Positions 25,525 through 36,346 of a DNA stretch of 64,000 nucleotides are shown here, piece after piece. Positions within the stretch are counted from its first letter, which is position 1; the number at the start of each line of letters is the position of its first letter. The stretch comes from Corbicula japonica (Eukaryota > Mollusca > Bivalvia > Venerida > Cyrenidae). The position numbers and the translations under genes are program-made. The notes below the pieces were generated by a model. That model ran no database searches and was not told where the DNA came from. It saw nothing but the letters and a program-made list of their open reading frames with translations. The stretch is taken from contig JAZAYU010001056.1 in NCBI GenBank assembly GCA_038501625.1, positions 1-64,000 on the forward strand, given 5' to 3'.

Positions 25525-26676
25525 AGATGGATTTATCTGTTTATAAAAATTTCTTGAGCTAGTTGTAGCTCCACACTTAGGGGAGAAAATTGCCCAAAAG
25601 TTTGACAAAACTTTTTTATTCATCTTAGATTTACACTTCAACATGCCAATTTAAACCAAAAATTCTTACAATTAACACCTTCAGAGTAATGATAGACATT
25701 TACCCATCTGTATTGAAAAACTGTAACACTTGCATTGAAACTGTACCCCAACTGAGAAATAAAGATGTTTGAGTAAACATATATATTAATAAGAAAGGAA
25801 AATTGCATAACACCTAACATGGGATGTTAATCTAAGAGCCCAAGTGTAGCTGAAGCAGAAAAATTACACAAAATGTCATAAATTCCAATAGTCACTGTCA
25901 ATTAATTTTATCAGTTTCTATGGATATGATTTGGGAACAGTAAATGTAAATGTTTTATGTAAGTATGTTCTTAAATTCTTTGAATTTACCTGTTTAACTC
26001 GCATTTTCTCAACTTTGACAGATTTTATGCTCGAGTAAACACTGTAGTAAAATATTACATCACTTGTTGGCAATAAGCAATAGATCGGTTGTGTGTAAAC
26101 TTTTACCATACAGTGTAATACATTAAAATAATTAGAATTTAGATAAGAAATATGATTTTACAGCAAATTTTAGTTCTAAATTTTCAAAAATAAATAAATT
26201 TAAATGAGGTTGCCAAATCGTTCAGGAAAAAATATTCAAAGCTCTACCACTATGTATTAGCCTCACTCCCAACACATAAATGATAAAATCCGGTAAAAAA
26301 AGTGTGACCTATCTTTTGGATGTGCAATCAAAAATCATATGTCAAATACCGCAAATATGATAAAATCATAAGTAGAAAAGAGGCTACCAAAGTTTTATTA
26401 TATTTCTAACTTTCCTTTATCTCAATGTAGTTACCTAACCATAAATCGAGGGTTGCATGCAAGACTGTTGTAACTCCTTCTTTATTTCAATGTTGTTAAG
26501 ACAATCTTGCGTGCAACACTCGAAATAGTAACCAGTAAATGGTTTAAATGCAGTTATAGATCTACACTGCAGTGCTTGCAACATTTTAATATGACTTCAG
26601 TCATTCCTGGAACTTAAAATGTTAAGGGTATAATAAATTACATCTTATGTTCACTGTCTAATTCTGTTTTTCTCAG
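25525..26676. other. Upstream region of ankyrin-repeat gene
   Basis: Noncoding. It ends in a polypyrimidine tract and CAG acceptor at 26674-26676, so at least one 5' noncoding exon lies further upstream, not located. An imperfect hairpin occurs at 26447-26527. Confidence 0.45.
26447..26527. repeat. Imperfect hairpin upstream of ankyrin gene
   Basis: TCGAGGGTTGCATGCAAGAC and its inverse (TCTTGCGTGCAACACTCGA) are separated by about 30 bp. The arms are about 29 bp with a few mismatches. Confidence 0.5.
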
Positions 26677-26677
26677 A

Positions 26678-29600
26678 ATGAATCCAGAACAACAATTACA
26701 TCTAGCAGTCAAAGAAAAAGATGTGAAAAAGATAGAGGAGTTGCTTGACTCTGGTGTAGATATCAATTGCCTGTTTTATGGCTGGACTCCTCTGCAGTAT
26801 GCAATCAATCAAGGTAACTACATGTACATGCAGATATACTCAAGGGATACATACTTTGTTGGCAGCGGCGGCGTCCGCGGCATCCAGATTTCTTTGTCTG
26901 GAGCCTAACTTTGTCACTGTAGATCCAAATGACTCCAAACTTGATGTGCTTGTTTCTGGCAATGACTTGAACATGTTGAAGTGCAGTGCACAAAAACAGT
27001 AACTCTACCTTGTTCCGTTTTTGAATTATTCCCCTTTGATTGATTTTTAAAGACCATTTCTTGTCTGGAGTGTAACTTTGTCACCATAGGTTCAAATGAC
27101 TCTAAACTTGGTATGCATGTTTCTGGCAATAACTGAAAAAGCAGTTCACAAGAACCGTTACTCTACCATGTTGCATTTTTGAATTATTCCTCTTGATTGA
27201 ATTTTAGTGCATTTCTTGTTGTGCATGTTTCTTGCAATGAGACTATTGAAAGGTTATTTTATATGTGAATTTTGTGCAAATACATTGTTAATAACTGTAC
27301 AACAACAAACTAATTTACATTTTTTATGTTGATTCAGTAGATGATCGACTAGTCTAATGTAGGAAATACAATATTGCAGGTACATCATATATGTTTTATA
27401 TTGATTTTTAGTTTCTTTGTGCTATATATCTATTGCGCAGGTAAACGTATTTTAATGAGATGATACATTAAAATTTTTAATATTATGCATTGTAAAGTGT
27501 TTAATTTGTTTAATGTACACTAGCACATTCTCATCTACTTTAACTGCTGATTGCTCAAACTACTTATCACTCAAACAAAAACAGCCAGTCCAACCGAGTT
27601 CGAGCCATTGAAGTTTGACTGTATTTGATATTAACTCCATAGCTTTAATTGATTTAAAGTGATCTGAGGTCAGCTTCAAAACTAACAGTGAACACAAATT
27701 AGCACTATGATTTTTTCTGTTCAATTTGAAAAAAAAGATACATTCAGTTTGTGTGTGTGTGTGTGTGTGTGGTTGGTGGGTGGTGGTAAGAAATATGTAA
27801 TATTTCATCCAGGTCAATAAACTAGCAATAATTCTAATGCCATTATGTTTAAACAAAGCCTGTAAACTCACTTTTCTAAGACTTATTGTGACATCTGCCA
27901 TTGCAGGAAACGAAGAGGTTGCATTGCTTTTAATGGATAAAGGAGCAGATATTCACAAGTTACATCACAAAACAGATGGCTGTCCTTTTGAAGGAGCTGT
28001 TCGAAAGAGGCTTACCAAGGTACTACACGTATATTAATCCTTTACTGTACAGATACACCTTTATTGCTAGGGCAAACAGTTTAGATCCAGATCAGCCGGC
28101 ACATCCATGCCATCTGATCAGGATCTAAACTGTTCGCTTTTTGATTAATTAGGTTATTTCTGAACGAAATGTGACCAGTGCAGATCCTGATCAGATGGCA
28201 CGTATGTGCCGGCTGATCTGGATCTACACTGGTCGCACATGTGCAAAAATGTGTATATATATACATGAATGCATTATGGGTCAAAGTATATGCAGGGTAT
28301 GCTATTAAATTTTGGAAAATTGCACACTGCCTGCCATCTTGTTCTTGCTGGTTTGACTTCAGGTGGTCTTAGTATGTTCATGAAGTTCCCACCTTTTTCA
28401 CTTGACAGTGCCATTTAGCTTATGACATTCTATAAATTTATTTGCTTTTGCAATCAAAATTGTCGAGGTGATGGGTTGGCTGAAGCTAATTCACCGAGAC
28501 AACTTACATGTGTTGTTTATAAATATTAGAACCTAAGGCAAGTATGAAGTTGGTACACCCTAGAACCTGGTTTAAACTCTCAGTGGCAAATTGTTTTGCC
28601 ACTGACTGTTTTAATGTGATAACCCTTTAGGATCTTTTTTTTTGCTAATAATATGTGGTGTCTTATTTGAATTTGATAATTTTATCAATCCCAGACATCC
28701 CGAAAGTTGCCAGACCAATAAGATAGTTGAAGATATAATTGGTATTAAGGGAAGATAGTTGTGACACAATTTAATTTTCATGTTGCCTCTGACAAAACAT
28801 TATTGTATGGGTATTTATGACATTCAGTGGAACTCTAATACAATTAATGAATAAATTTATTTTGGCGTTTTCAAAACCATAAAATCTATTGTTTCTATAA
28901 TATTAACTTTTTAAAATTAAATTGTGTCAGATAAGCCCTTGTGAAACAAATATTATCAGGTCAGTATTATCAGTTTTGTTTTGTGAAATTTGTTAGGGTC
29001 TACCATAAACTGATTAATATTTTAATTAACTTTGTGTTAACTTTTCAGTTATTTCTAATCAAATTTTTAAAGTGGCTGTAACTATATTATATATATGCAT
29101 CTATAATTTTTTTTTACTTGGTGTACATATTTTGAAATATTACAAACTTTGTACCTGATAATGAAACCTGTATGAGTGCATGAAAACTGCTACAGCCAGT
29201 GTCTATTGGTGTAAATGGATTTGAAGCTGAATAGAACTGGTTCTTTGTGGTTTGAAATATTGTTAATTAAATTAGCTTTCAATAAGTAAGACAGGGCCGA
29301 AGATCACAAAAACTTGGTCTCCTGAATAATTTTTATGATATAGGGCCCACTAGGATGGTTTAAATTATAATGAAAAATTAACAGCCTAGGACAGTTATGA
29401 AAAGAAGTGTGTAATTTCATAAGCATATTCATTGTATATCAGTTTTTGTGAAATAATTTAATTTATGTTTCCTTGTTTTTCAATACTTGCGCAGCAAATA
29501 ATGACACTGAATAAAAACTGCCAAATGTTTACACTGAATAAAAAATACAGAACCTTACAGCATGTGTAGCAAGGGAGTACTTGCTTTTTACAAGCATTAA

Positions 29601-32600
29601 AAATTACTGTGTGTTTTAACTGAACATATAGTTCAAAGCCAGAAGGGGCTATCAACCTTCTTTTTTAAGTAGCCCCTTCATGCTTTCATTAGACTTGTAA
29701 ATTATTAATATGAAGTACATGAACATATATGAAGACTCGAAGCCTCCTTCATCCTGGTTTGGGCCTGGGTCAGACATGTGCCCAAGGTTATAAAACTGAG
29801 CATGGAAACCAGTCTCAAATCTCAAGCATCTGATTGGCTGAAATGTCGACTGGTTTCCATGCTCAGTTTTATAACCTTGGGCAATGGAGTAACAGCTGGG
29901 ACATTAGTTTGGTCAATGATCACTTACTTAACCATACATTTTGATCGCACAAGCTACAGTACTAGTAGTTAAATCAATGAATCATATGCTAAAGTTTACT
30001 TTTTTCTGTTGTTTATTTTCTCTATTTTAGGCCATAGAAAATTAATTCCTAGATTCTCATCCCCGCCCGCCCCTCGAAAATCACTCCGCCCGAACGTTTT
30101 TTATTTTGAAAAAAAAATATGTACATCAAAATTTACCTTACGTTCATTTTTATTCAACGTTATTTTAATAATAGCATTTCTGTACAATGTCCTTAATTCT
30201 TATAATGAAAAAGAAAGTTGTTAAAACTTCAACACATGTATATAGATACGTTCACAGTGAGAATGAAAAATAAAAATTAAAAAATAAAACCCGCCCACCC
30301 GCCCCATTTTTTCCCAAAATTAGGATGAGAATCTAGGAATTAATTTGCTATGGCCTTAAGTAACACAGATACTTTCCTCATCATGAGTTTGTAAAATGAT
30401 ATACAGTACTGTACTACTGATATGATGCCCTTTCTGCTATGTCATTGTTGTGGATAGACGAGTCTTCAGGCTATGATATAGAATGTAAAGATGGCTAAGC
30501 ATTCTCCAGAGTTATTGTCTTTTATTACTAAATCTAGTGCCCTGACTTATTTTATGTTAAACATAGAATTTGTATATGTTTTTAAGAATAATGTAACACC
30601 TGAAGCAAACTGGACAACATCAAGACGTGTGTGTGTTTTGTAAGTTGTATACCGTTATATTTATAACAGGTGCTGAAGGCATTACTGGACAAGGGAACTG
30701 ATCCGAACAAAGTGCTCAGTGATGGAAACCCGGCAATCTTCACTGCCATGGAAAAAGACTATACAGATATTTTAAAGATCCTTCTTGAAGGTGAGAGTGT
30801 GGTTGTCGACACTTTACTCCAACTACACTTGACAACTTTTCTGAGTATACACTTTTGTACTGGGGCATAGCCGGCTACATAATTAAGCAAATGCGCTTAA
30901 ACTTTCAATAAATCATGCAATAAATACTCACTGATTGATTAGTAAAACATTATTCAAAATGAAAGACTACTGAGTGCTCACAATCATTTAGAATGATGGC
31001 CACCCACAGAATTCAAATTCACAACATCAGTCAATAATGCATATGACCACCGTCAGATTGTATAACTGCAAGACACCTTGATCTCATTGAGGTAATACAG
31101 TTCTGATTAACCTTTTGTTTGTTCAGATGAGAACCTGTTGGGGAAAGTGTGAGGTTGGTGCATTCTAGAACCTGGTTTAAACCACCAGTAGCAAATTTGT
31201 TTGCAACTGATCTTTCCGAGGCGGTTACCAGTCTGGTTCTCATTTATTAAAAATTGTTTGTGGCATCTTTTTTCAAATTGATCATTGTATTACTATAGAT
31301 AACAGTCACAATTTCATTCAAAAATTCATACAAATATAAAAAATAGGAAAATGGTATATACTGAAAAAAAGTTGTTAAGTGCATACACCGTTATTGCATG
31401 GGCAAACAGTGTAGGTCTTTAATGGCCAGCATGTCTGTGTGCCAGCTGATCAGAACCTGGACCGTTCGCTTTTTGGTCTGAAATAAAGAAATAAGTCAAA
31501 ATTTGAACAGTGTAGATTCAAATCAGATGGAGGAATGTGCCGGCTGATCTGGAATTACAATGTTCACTTATGCCATAAAGTTGTTTTTATGGAGGAAAAG
31601 GAAACACAACAGTTAACATGTTGAATAATTTGTGATTTTCAGTGGTTTGTCTGTTTGTCAGTGTGTGTGAGAGACATTCTCACACACTTGTGTTCTAGTT
31701 AAAATGTAATACAAGTCAAATTATTAATGACACAATTAGGAGATGTTAATATTCACTCAAATGCAGTAAAAGAAAATGAATGCATATCATTTTGGTGGAC
31801 CACAAACCAGACACTGTGCTTTAAGCGTAATTAAGAAATATTTTTATACATTAATTCTTACACATAGCACAAACGGTATGTCCTAGTCTAAGAAAGTTGG
31901 GATTCACACTGAGAATGGAACAATATTCTGTCCATTGTCTACCCAAAAGATTGTGAAAACTTTTTCATTGAAATTCTGGAGATTTTTTTTTACATCTGAC
32001 TGCTTTAATATGGATATGGGTTTATCACACTGGTAGCCAACACAGATTCAGATCAGCCAGTATATCTGTGCTTTTAATCTGGATCTTTAATGTTTACTTC
32101 TTCTTTTTTTCTTTTTTAACTCAGTTTTAACTTTGATGAAATCTTAATTAAACAAACATCATAAGCAAAATACACTTTAAAAAATCAGGTTTGAGACCAG
32201 CCAAATTATATCAACTAGAGTTGTGACCCTATTATAGTTAAAGATTGTTGATGTTATAAGTTGAGTAATTATGCAACTTGATCAAAATCACTAACATGGT
32301 TGGACATAATGTTCAAGTTAAGTCAACAACAGTCAAATTTCAATGGTTCGAACACATTCACTCAAACACCACATTTCACTTCAACAGTTTGTCCGGTCCC
32401 AAACTAAATTTCTATATTACTATATTGTTCTATCTCCCGACCCTTGCATTACCCATAACACAAATAGTAAAAAAAAAATTAAGGTCCCCACAGTTAGGTT
32501 TTAACGCTTTTGTCACCCGTTGACTTGAACATACAGTTAATCAAGGTGTGAACAAAGGCACAAAAATGTCCTGGCTATAATGATGCACTATTTAGTGACA

Positions 32601-35204
32601 ATCTGATGCTTGAGATTTGAGACTGGTCTCCAGATTTAGTTTGTGATCTTGGGCACAGTTATACTGATTCTGTTTTTAATGCATTTTTGTGTGTATCTCA
32701 GGCTAAAACACATATCTAATATCGCCTGCCTCATACTGAACCCTTTCCTCCATTTATACACATTTTTACAGATAATTATTATGTGACTAGTGTAGATTCA
32801 GATCCGCCGGCACATCCATGCCATCTGATCAGGATCTGCACTGGTCACATTTTGTTCAGAAATAAGCTTATTAATCAAAAAGTGAACAGTTTAGATCCTG
32901 ATCAGACAGCTGATCTGGATCTAAACTGTTTGCCCACACAATAAAGGAGTATCTATGGAAGAAATGGTTAAACCGCATTCGTCTCTTACATCCCCCTCCT
33001 CAGTCCTTGACAACTGACAACATTTTGCTTCTCATAATTTTTGTTTAAATGCATCATAAGTTATCTCCACATGATTTCTGAATGTGTGAACAGTGATTTC
33101 CTGTGAGCTGTGAAAGAATTCTTTTTACACAGATTTTCTGAAATAGCCTTGTCTGTCTTTGAAGTTATTTCATTTTTCAAAAAAACTTTATTTGATAAAT
33201 ATGTTGACTTTTTATTGACCAGTGTATGTCTTGATAAGACTAGGCATTGAACATGCTGATCTTGATCTTCAAATCACAAAAGCAGCTCTCAATCGCATTT
33301 GCCCTAACAAGATAAATGTCTCTCCAATTCGAAACTACATCAAGGACATTGTCAATGTTTTATTTTGTGAGAAGTTTTTATATGAATTTATTATAAATCG
33401 TTTATTTTATTAATTAGGAAAAGCAGACCCTAATATACTCAACAAAAATGGAGAGTCAGCTCTGTTCATTGCAAGTCGTGAGGGGAAGAGCAATATAGCA
33501 CAGGCTTTAATTGAAGGCCACGCTGACATGGACTTTAAATGTGCACAGTCAGGCAATCAGACATCTCTTATCATAGCTACAGCAAATGAACAAAACAAAG
33601 TGGTCAAACTTTTACTGAAGGTATTTAGTATTCATCTTCTTTTGCAGACTTCCTAAAAAAAGGAAAACTTTCAAGTATTAAAGATAGGAGCTTCACACTT
33701 GGAATAAATATTTCATATTTTAGTGATGAGGAATCTCAGCAAGTAATTTTAATGTCAGCTGTGTTAACCCTTTCCTGTACAGATACGCATTTTTACGCAT
33801 GTGCGACCAGTGTAGATCCAGATCAGCCGGCACATCCGTGCTGCCTGATCAGGATCTGCACTGGTCGCATTTTGGTCAGAAATTACCTAATGAATCAAAA
33901 AGCGAACAGTTTAGATCCTGATCAGACGGCACAGATGTGCCGGCTGATCTGGATCTAAACTGTTCGCCCTAGCAATTAAGGTGTTTCTCACTTACTAGAC
34001 AGAAAAATTTCTATTTTTAACCGTGTGAGATTTCCTTATCTCGCATGGCCTTATCTAACAATCCGCGTGCGAGCTCGCGTACTTTCGTATTATTGCGCAA
34101 CATTTTAATTACGCAAAAGAAATAGTTCTCTAAAATTCTTGCGCTTTTTATAAATTTTAAAGAATTTTGTTTGAATCTTTAATAAGTAAGTGAGAAAAAT
34201 AATCAATCATTGGTATTCGGCGAAGATCGCGGTATCCCAACCCTCGGGCAATGCTTTCCAGACGGAAACTCGGCACAGCCTCGTTTCCGTCTGGAAAGCA
34301 TTACCCTCGGGTTGAGATACCTTGATCTTCACCGAATACCAATGATAGATTCTCTTTATCTATACAGGAAAGGGTTAACTTATTAATTACAGTCAAGATC
34401 CTATGTGTGATACATCCATGCAATCTGATCAGGATCTACACTTTTCACTTCTTGGTTAAAATTAACATGATAAATCATAAAGCAACTGCTGTAGTTCTGA
34501 TCTGACTGCACAGATTTTACTGGTGTCACATAGGAAATCATCCATATACATGGAGTAAAACATCAATACATGACTCCGACAGTGTCTCAGCTGAGTTAAC
34601 ACTGGGCCAGACATTGTTGTACAACTATTATTTAATTATGTCAATGTAAGGCCATAATTAATTTGGAAAGAAAGTTAAAGTTAAAAAGTAAGATGCTTTT
34701 GTGAGCAGGCTTTTAGTTGTTGCGTACCTAATTGCTCATTGAAATTTACATGAGTCTTATATAAAAATTATTGTTTGGGATAGAAAAAATCAGGAAAATT
34801 ATATGCGCAGCTTAGTAACTAAGTAAGTTAAGTTTTCAGCTCATATATACGTTTGGTCATATGAAATTGCTGTAAGTGCTCAATATTATAGAAAACATAT
34901 ATGTGATAATTATTGAGATGTCAGGTTGGTGTTATTTCTGAGAAACACTACAACTTACCGGTACTTCTCCCTTGATTTTCAGAATCGGTGCAATGTGAAC
35001 CTTCAAGATGATGACCAGTGGACGGCTCTGTGGTACGCTTACAGCAATAGTGATGAGGATATGATGAACTTGTTGTTAAAGTCCGGGGCAAATAAAGAAA
35101 TACCTGACAGTGAAGGCCGCACATTGTTACAAGACGCTCAAGAAAATGAAGACGACAGTGTTGTTGAACTATTACAGAGATTTACAAGGTCCTGGACCAA
35201 TTGA
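26678..35204 (+). CDS. Small ankyrin-repeat protein
   Basis: Five coding exons with GT-AG borders and matching phase are visible: 26678-26813, 27907-28019, 30670-30790, 33418-33620 and 34983-35204. Together they encode 264 residues made almost wholly of ankyrin repeats. Typical repeat cores are TPLQYAINQGNEEVALLLM, VLKALLDKGTDPN, GESALFIASREGKSNIAQAL, TSLIIATANEQNKVVKLLL and WTALWYAYSNSDEDMMNLLL. There is no signal peptide, membrane helix or catalytic domain. Such proteins usually act as protein-binding scaffolds, and the partner cannot be read from sequence. The start ATG is two bases after a CAG acceptor. A polyadenylation signal follows the stop by 77 bp. Introns carry MITEs, pseudo-LTR pieces and hairpins. 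Orthology to a named gene is not claimed. Confidence 0.85.
26890..27230. repeat. Tandem repeat, about 170-bp period, two copies
   Basis: Two units in ankyrin intron 1 share GTCTGGAG(C/T)(C/G)TAACTTTGTCAC, CAAATGACTC(C/T)AAACTTG, TTTCTGGCAAT and TTTTTGAATTATTCC. Confidence 0.7.
27750..27771. repeat. GT dinucleotide microsatellite
   Basis: A run of about ten GT units, followed by TGGTTGGTGGGTGGTGG. Confidence 0.9.
28038..28280. mobile_element. Family B MITE beside a splice donor
   Basis: TTAA at 28034-28037 precedes TCCTTTACTGTACAG. The right end (ATTATGGG) is followed by TCAA, a decayed TTAA. The interior has GATCAGCCGGCACATCC and TGCCGGCTGATCTGGATC. It begins 18 bases after the ankyrin exon 2 donor (28020). 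Confidence 0.75.
28483..28690. repeat. Solo pseudo-LTR fragment (Penelope-related)
   Basis: In reverse orientation it matches the Penelope repeat: TTCACCGAGACAACTT, TTGGTACACCCTAGAACC and CAGTGGCAAATTGTTTTGCC. There is no reverse transcriptase next to it. Confidence 0.6.
28691..29776. other. Intronic sequence of ankyrin gene
   Basis: AT-rich sequence. I see no additional exon or named repeat in it. Confidence 0.4.
29777..29883. repeat. Family A hairpin, copy 6 (short right inner arm)
   Basis: TGTGCCCAAGGTTAT to AATGTCGACTGG, then directly TTTCCATGCTCAG to CCTTGGGCA. The inner right arm is missing. It is in ankyrin intron 2. Confidence 0.85.
30030..30355. mobile_element. Harbinger-like MITE, TTA duplication
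   Basis: A 326-bp element starts GGCCATAGAAAATTAATTCC and ends with the inverse (AATTAATTTGCTATGGCC). It is flanked by TTA on both sides (30027-30029 and 30356-30358). GGCC ends with a TTA duplication are diagnostic of PIF/Harbinger-type non-autonomous elements. A C-rich segment (CCCCGCCCGCCCC) is mirrored by CCCGCCCACCCGCCCC in the right half. Confidence 0.85.
31095..31262. repeat. Solo pseudo-LTR fragment (Penelope-related)
   Basis: Reverse-complement match to 16300-16432: GAGAACCTGTTGGGGAAAGT, TTCTAGAACCTGGTTTAAAC and GGTTACCAGTCTGGTTCTCAT. Confidence 0.65.
31375..31610. repeat. Decayed family B copy
   Basis: GGGCAAACAGTGTAGG, GTGTGCCAGCTGATCAG and GTGCCGGCTGATCTGG are recognisable. The termini are worn. 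Confidence 0.6.
32601..32658. repeat. Family A hairpin, copy 7 (right arm only)
   Basis: Only the right half remains, from ATCTGATGCTTGAG to GATCTTGGGCACAG. It carries the GATCTT variant of the outer arm, as do the copies at 38941 and 49392. Confidence 0.75.
32741..32967. mobile_element. Family B MITE
   Basis: CCCTTTCCTCCATTTATACA at the left and ATGGAAGAAATGG at the right. The right flank is TTAA (32968-32971); the left flank is the decayed TGAA. The interior carries the usual GATCCGCCGGCAC and CTGATCTGGATC motifs. Confidence 0.75.
33768..34374. mobile_element. Family B MITE interrupted by other inverted repeats
   Basis: TTAA at 33764-33767 and 34375-34378 bound CCCTTTCCTGTACAG and CTATACAGGAAAGGG. 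After the family B body, near 33985, foreign sequence is inserted. It has inverted TCTCACTTACT/AGTAAGTGAGA ends (about 33985-34198), followed by a GC-rich hairpin (34207-34345). The family B right end resumes at about 34350. Confidence 0.7.
34207..34345. repeat. GC-rich hairpin with about 60-bp arms
   Basis: TCATTGGTATTCGGCGAAGA... is mirrored by ...TCTTCACCGAATACCAATGA. The arms meet around GGAAACTCGGCACAGCCTCG and include the strong inverted pair GCTTTCCAGACGGAAAC/GTTTCCGTCTGGAAAGC. Confidence 0.8.
34380..34560. repeat. Decayed family B copy
   Basis: AAGATCCTATGTGTGATACA, CAATCTGATCAGGATCTACA and GTTCTGATCTGACTGCACAG are remnants of the family B body. Confidence 0.5.
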
Positions 35205-35280
35205 GGAAATGTGCAATATAATATTACTCTAAAATTCAACACATATTTTATACAATGTATTAGCAAAATATATTGCTTAT

Positions 35281-35286
35281 AATAAA
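35281..35286 (+). terminator. Polyadenylation signal of ankyrin gene
   Basis: AATAAA lies 77 bp after the stop codon of the ankyrin-repeat gene. Confidence 0.65.
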
Positions 35287-36011
35287 ACTTGTCAGAAAAG
35301 TTTACTGTTTCAGCTGAAGAAACCAGTGCATTCCTATGAGCAATATGTAGACTTTTTAACTGATAGGGAATTTTCAGCTGCCAGGCAGATCTATGTTTAT
35401 ACAGGTCATGAAAATGACTTTTGTCATGAGATGTTGAAATAATAATTTAAGAGATATTACATGATATGCTACGCCCACCTGTAAAGAAATAACACACTAA
35501 GACTGTGATGCCTATTATTTTGAAGATTCCAAGGTGTGCATGGTTTCTGCTGGCTTGGTTTCATTCGTATGTTTGAGGTGGAGGATTGCACATTTTTTTA
35601 TACATTGCAAAAGTCATAAGGTCTTTCGGTCTAAAATGTACATGCAAATTTCAATATAGGGTGAATAAAAACCCATATTTGTTTTCAACAATTACCAAAT
35701 AAACTTTGTGTTAATGTTGCTGTTAACTAAAGTACATATGTCATTATGAATAAAGTGTAGTCTAATTAATATGTAAAGGGGTTTCATTGAGTCATGAAAT
35801 TCAAGGGTCAAATTTATGCAGATGTTCAATATTCTGAAAGTCACAAACATGTTATAAACAAGGGACTATCATTATATAATGCAACTTAAACTCATACTTA
35901 CACTGAGTTTAATATTTTCTCACAAAAAAGTGGCATTATCTTATCTTAGACTACAGCCCAATGATATTGGACAGTTTTAATTGGTTGACAACATGGGTAG
36001 TCTGAGCTATT
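35287..36011. other. Intergenic, nothing recognisable
   Basis: Sequence between the ankyrin gene and a family B element. I see no exon or repeat. Confidence 0.4.
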
Positions 36012-36015
36012 TTAA

Positions 36016-36346
36016 CCCTTTACAACACATTCAATCTGATCAGTACTCAAGGTTATAAAGCTGAGCATGGAAACCAGTCTCAAATCTCATTTGACTCAAA
36101 CCAGTCGCCATTTCAGCCAATCAGATGCTTGAGATTTGAGACTGGTTTCCAATCTCAGCTTTATAACCTTCAGGCCAGGTTCTATTACATGTGCAAACAG
36201 TGTAGATCTAGATCAGTCAGCACATCCATGCAATCTTATCAGGATCTACACTTCTTTGTTTGAAATAATCTAATGAATAAGAAAGTGAACAGTTTAGATC
36301 CTCATCAGATGGCATGGGTTATAGCCATATTCCAAATTGTACAGGG
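36016..36346. mobile_element. Family B MITE with nested hairpin
   Basis: TTAA (36012-36015) precedes CCCTTTACAACAC. The right end ACAGGG is followed by TCAA. A family A hairpin (36041-36178) lies inside, flanked by GATCAG and by GTGTAGATCTAGATCAG family B sequence. Confidence 0.65.
36041..36178. repeat. Family A hairpin, copy 8
   Basis: CAGTACTCAAGGTTAT at the left and TTATAACCTTCAGGCCAG at the right. The left inner arm is partly replaced (CATTTGACTCAAACCAGTCG). Confidence 0.85.

Noticed and set aside
28081..28284. Open frames reading SVDPDQPAH- or NQKANSLDPDQ-like peptides (also at 33752-33958)
   Set aside because: They are translations of family B MITEs, not genes. The inverted GATC motifs simply lack stops in one frame.
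29778..29972. Open frames starting MPKVIKLSMETSLKSQ-like (also at 5864 and 10638)
   Set aside because: They are translations of family A hairpins.
33222..33413. Possible extra ankyrin-gene exon in the intron before 33418
   Set aside because: Exons 3 and 4 already join in phase to form a normal ankyrin repeat. This frame lacks the repeat pattern and good splice sites.
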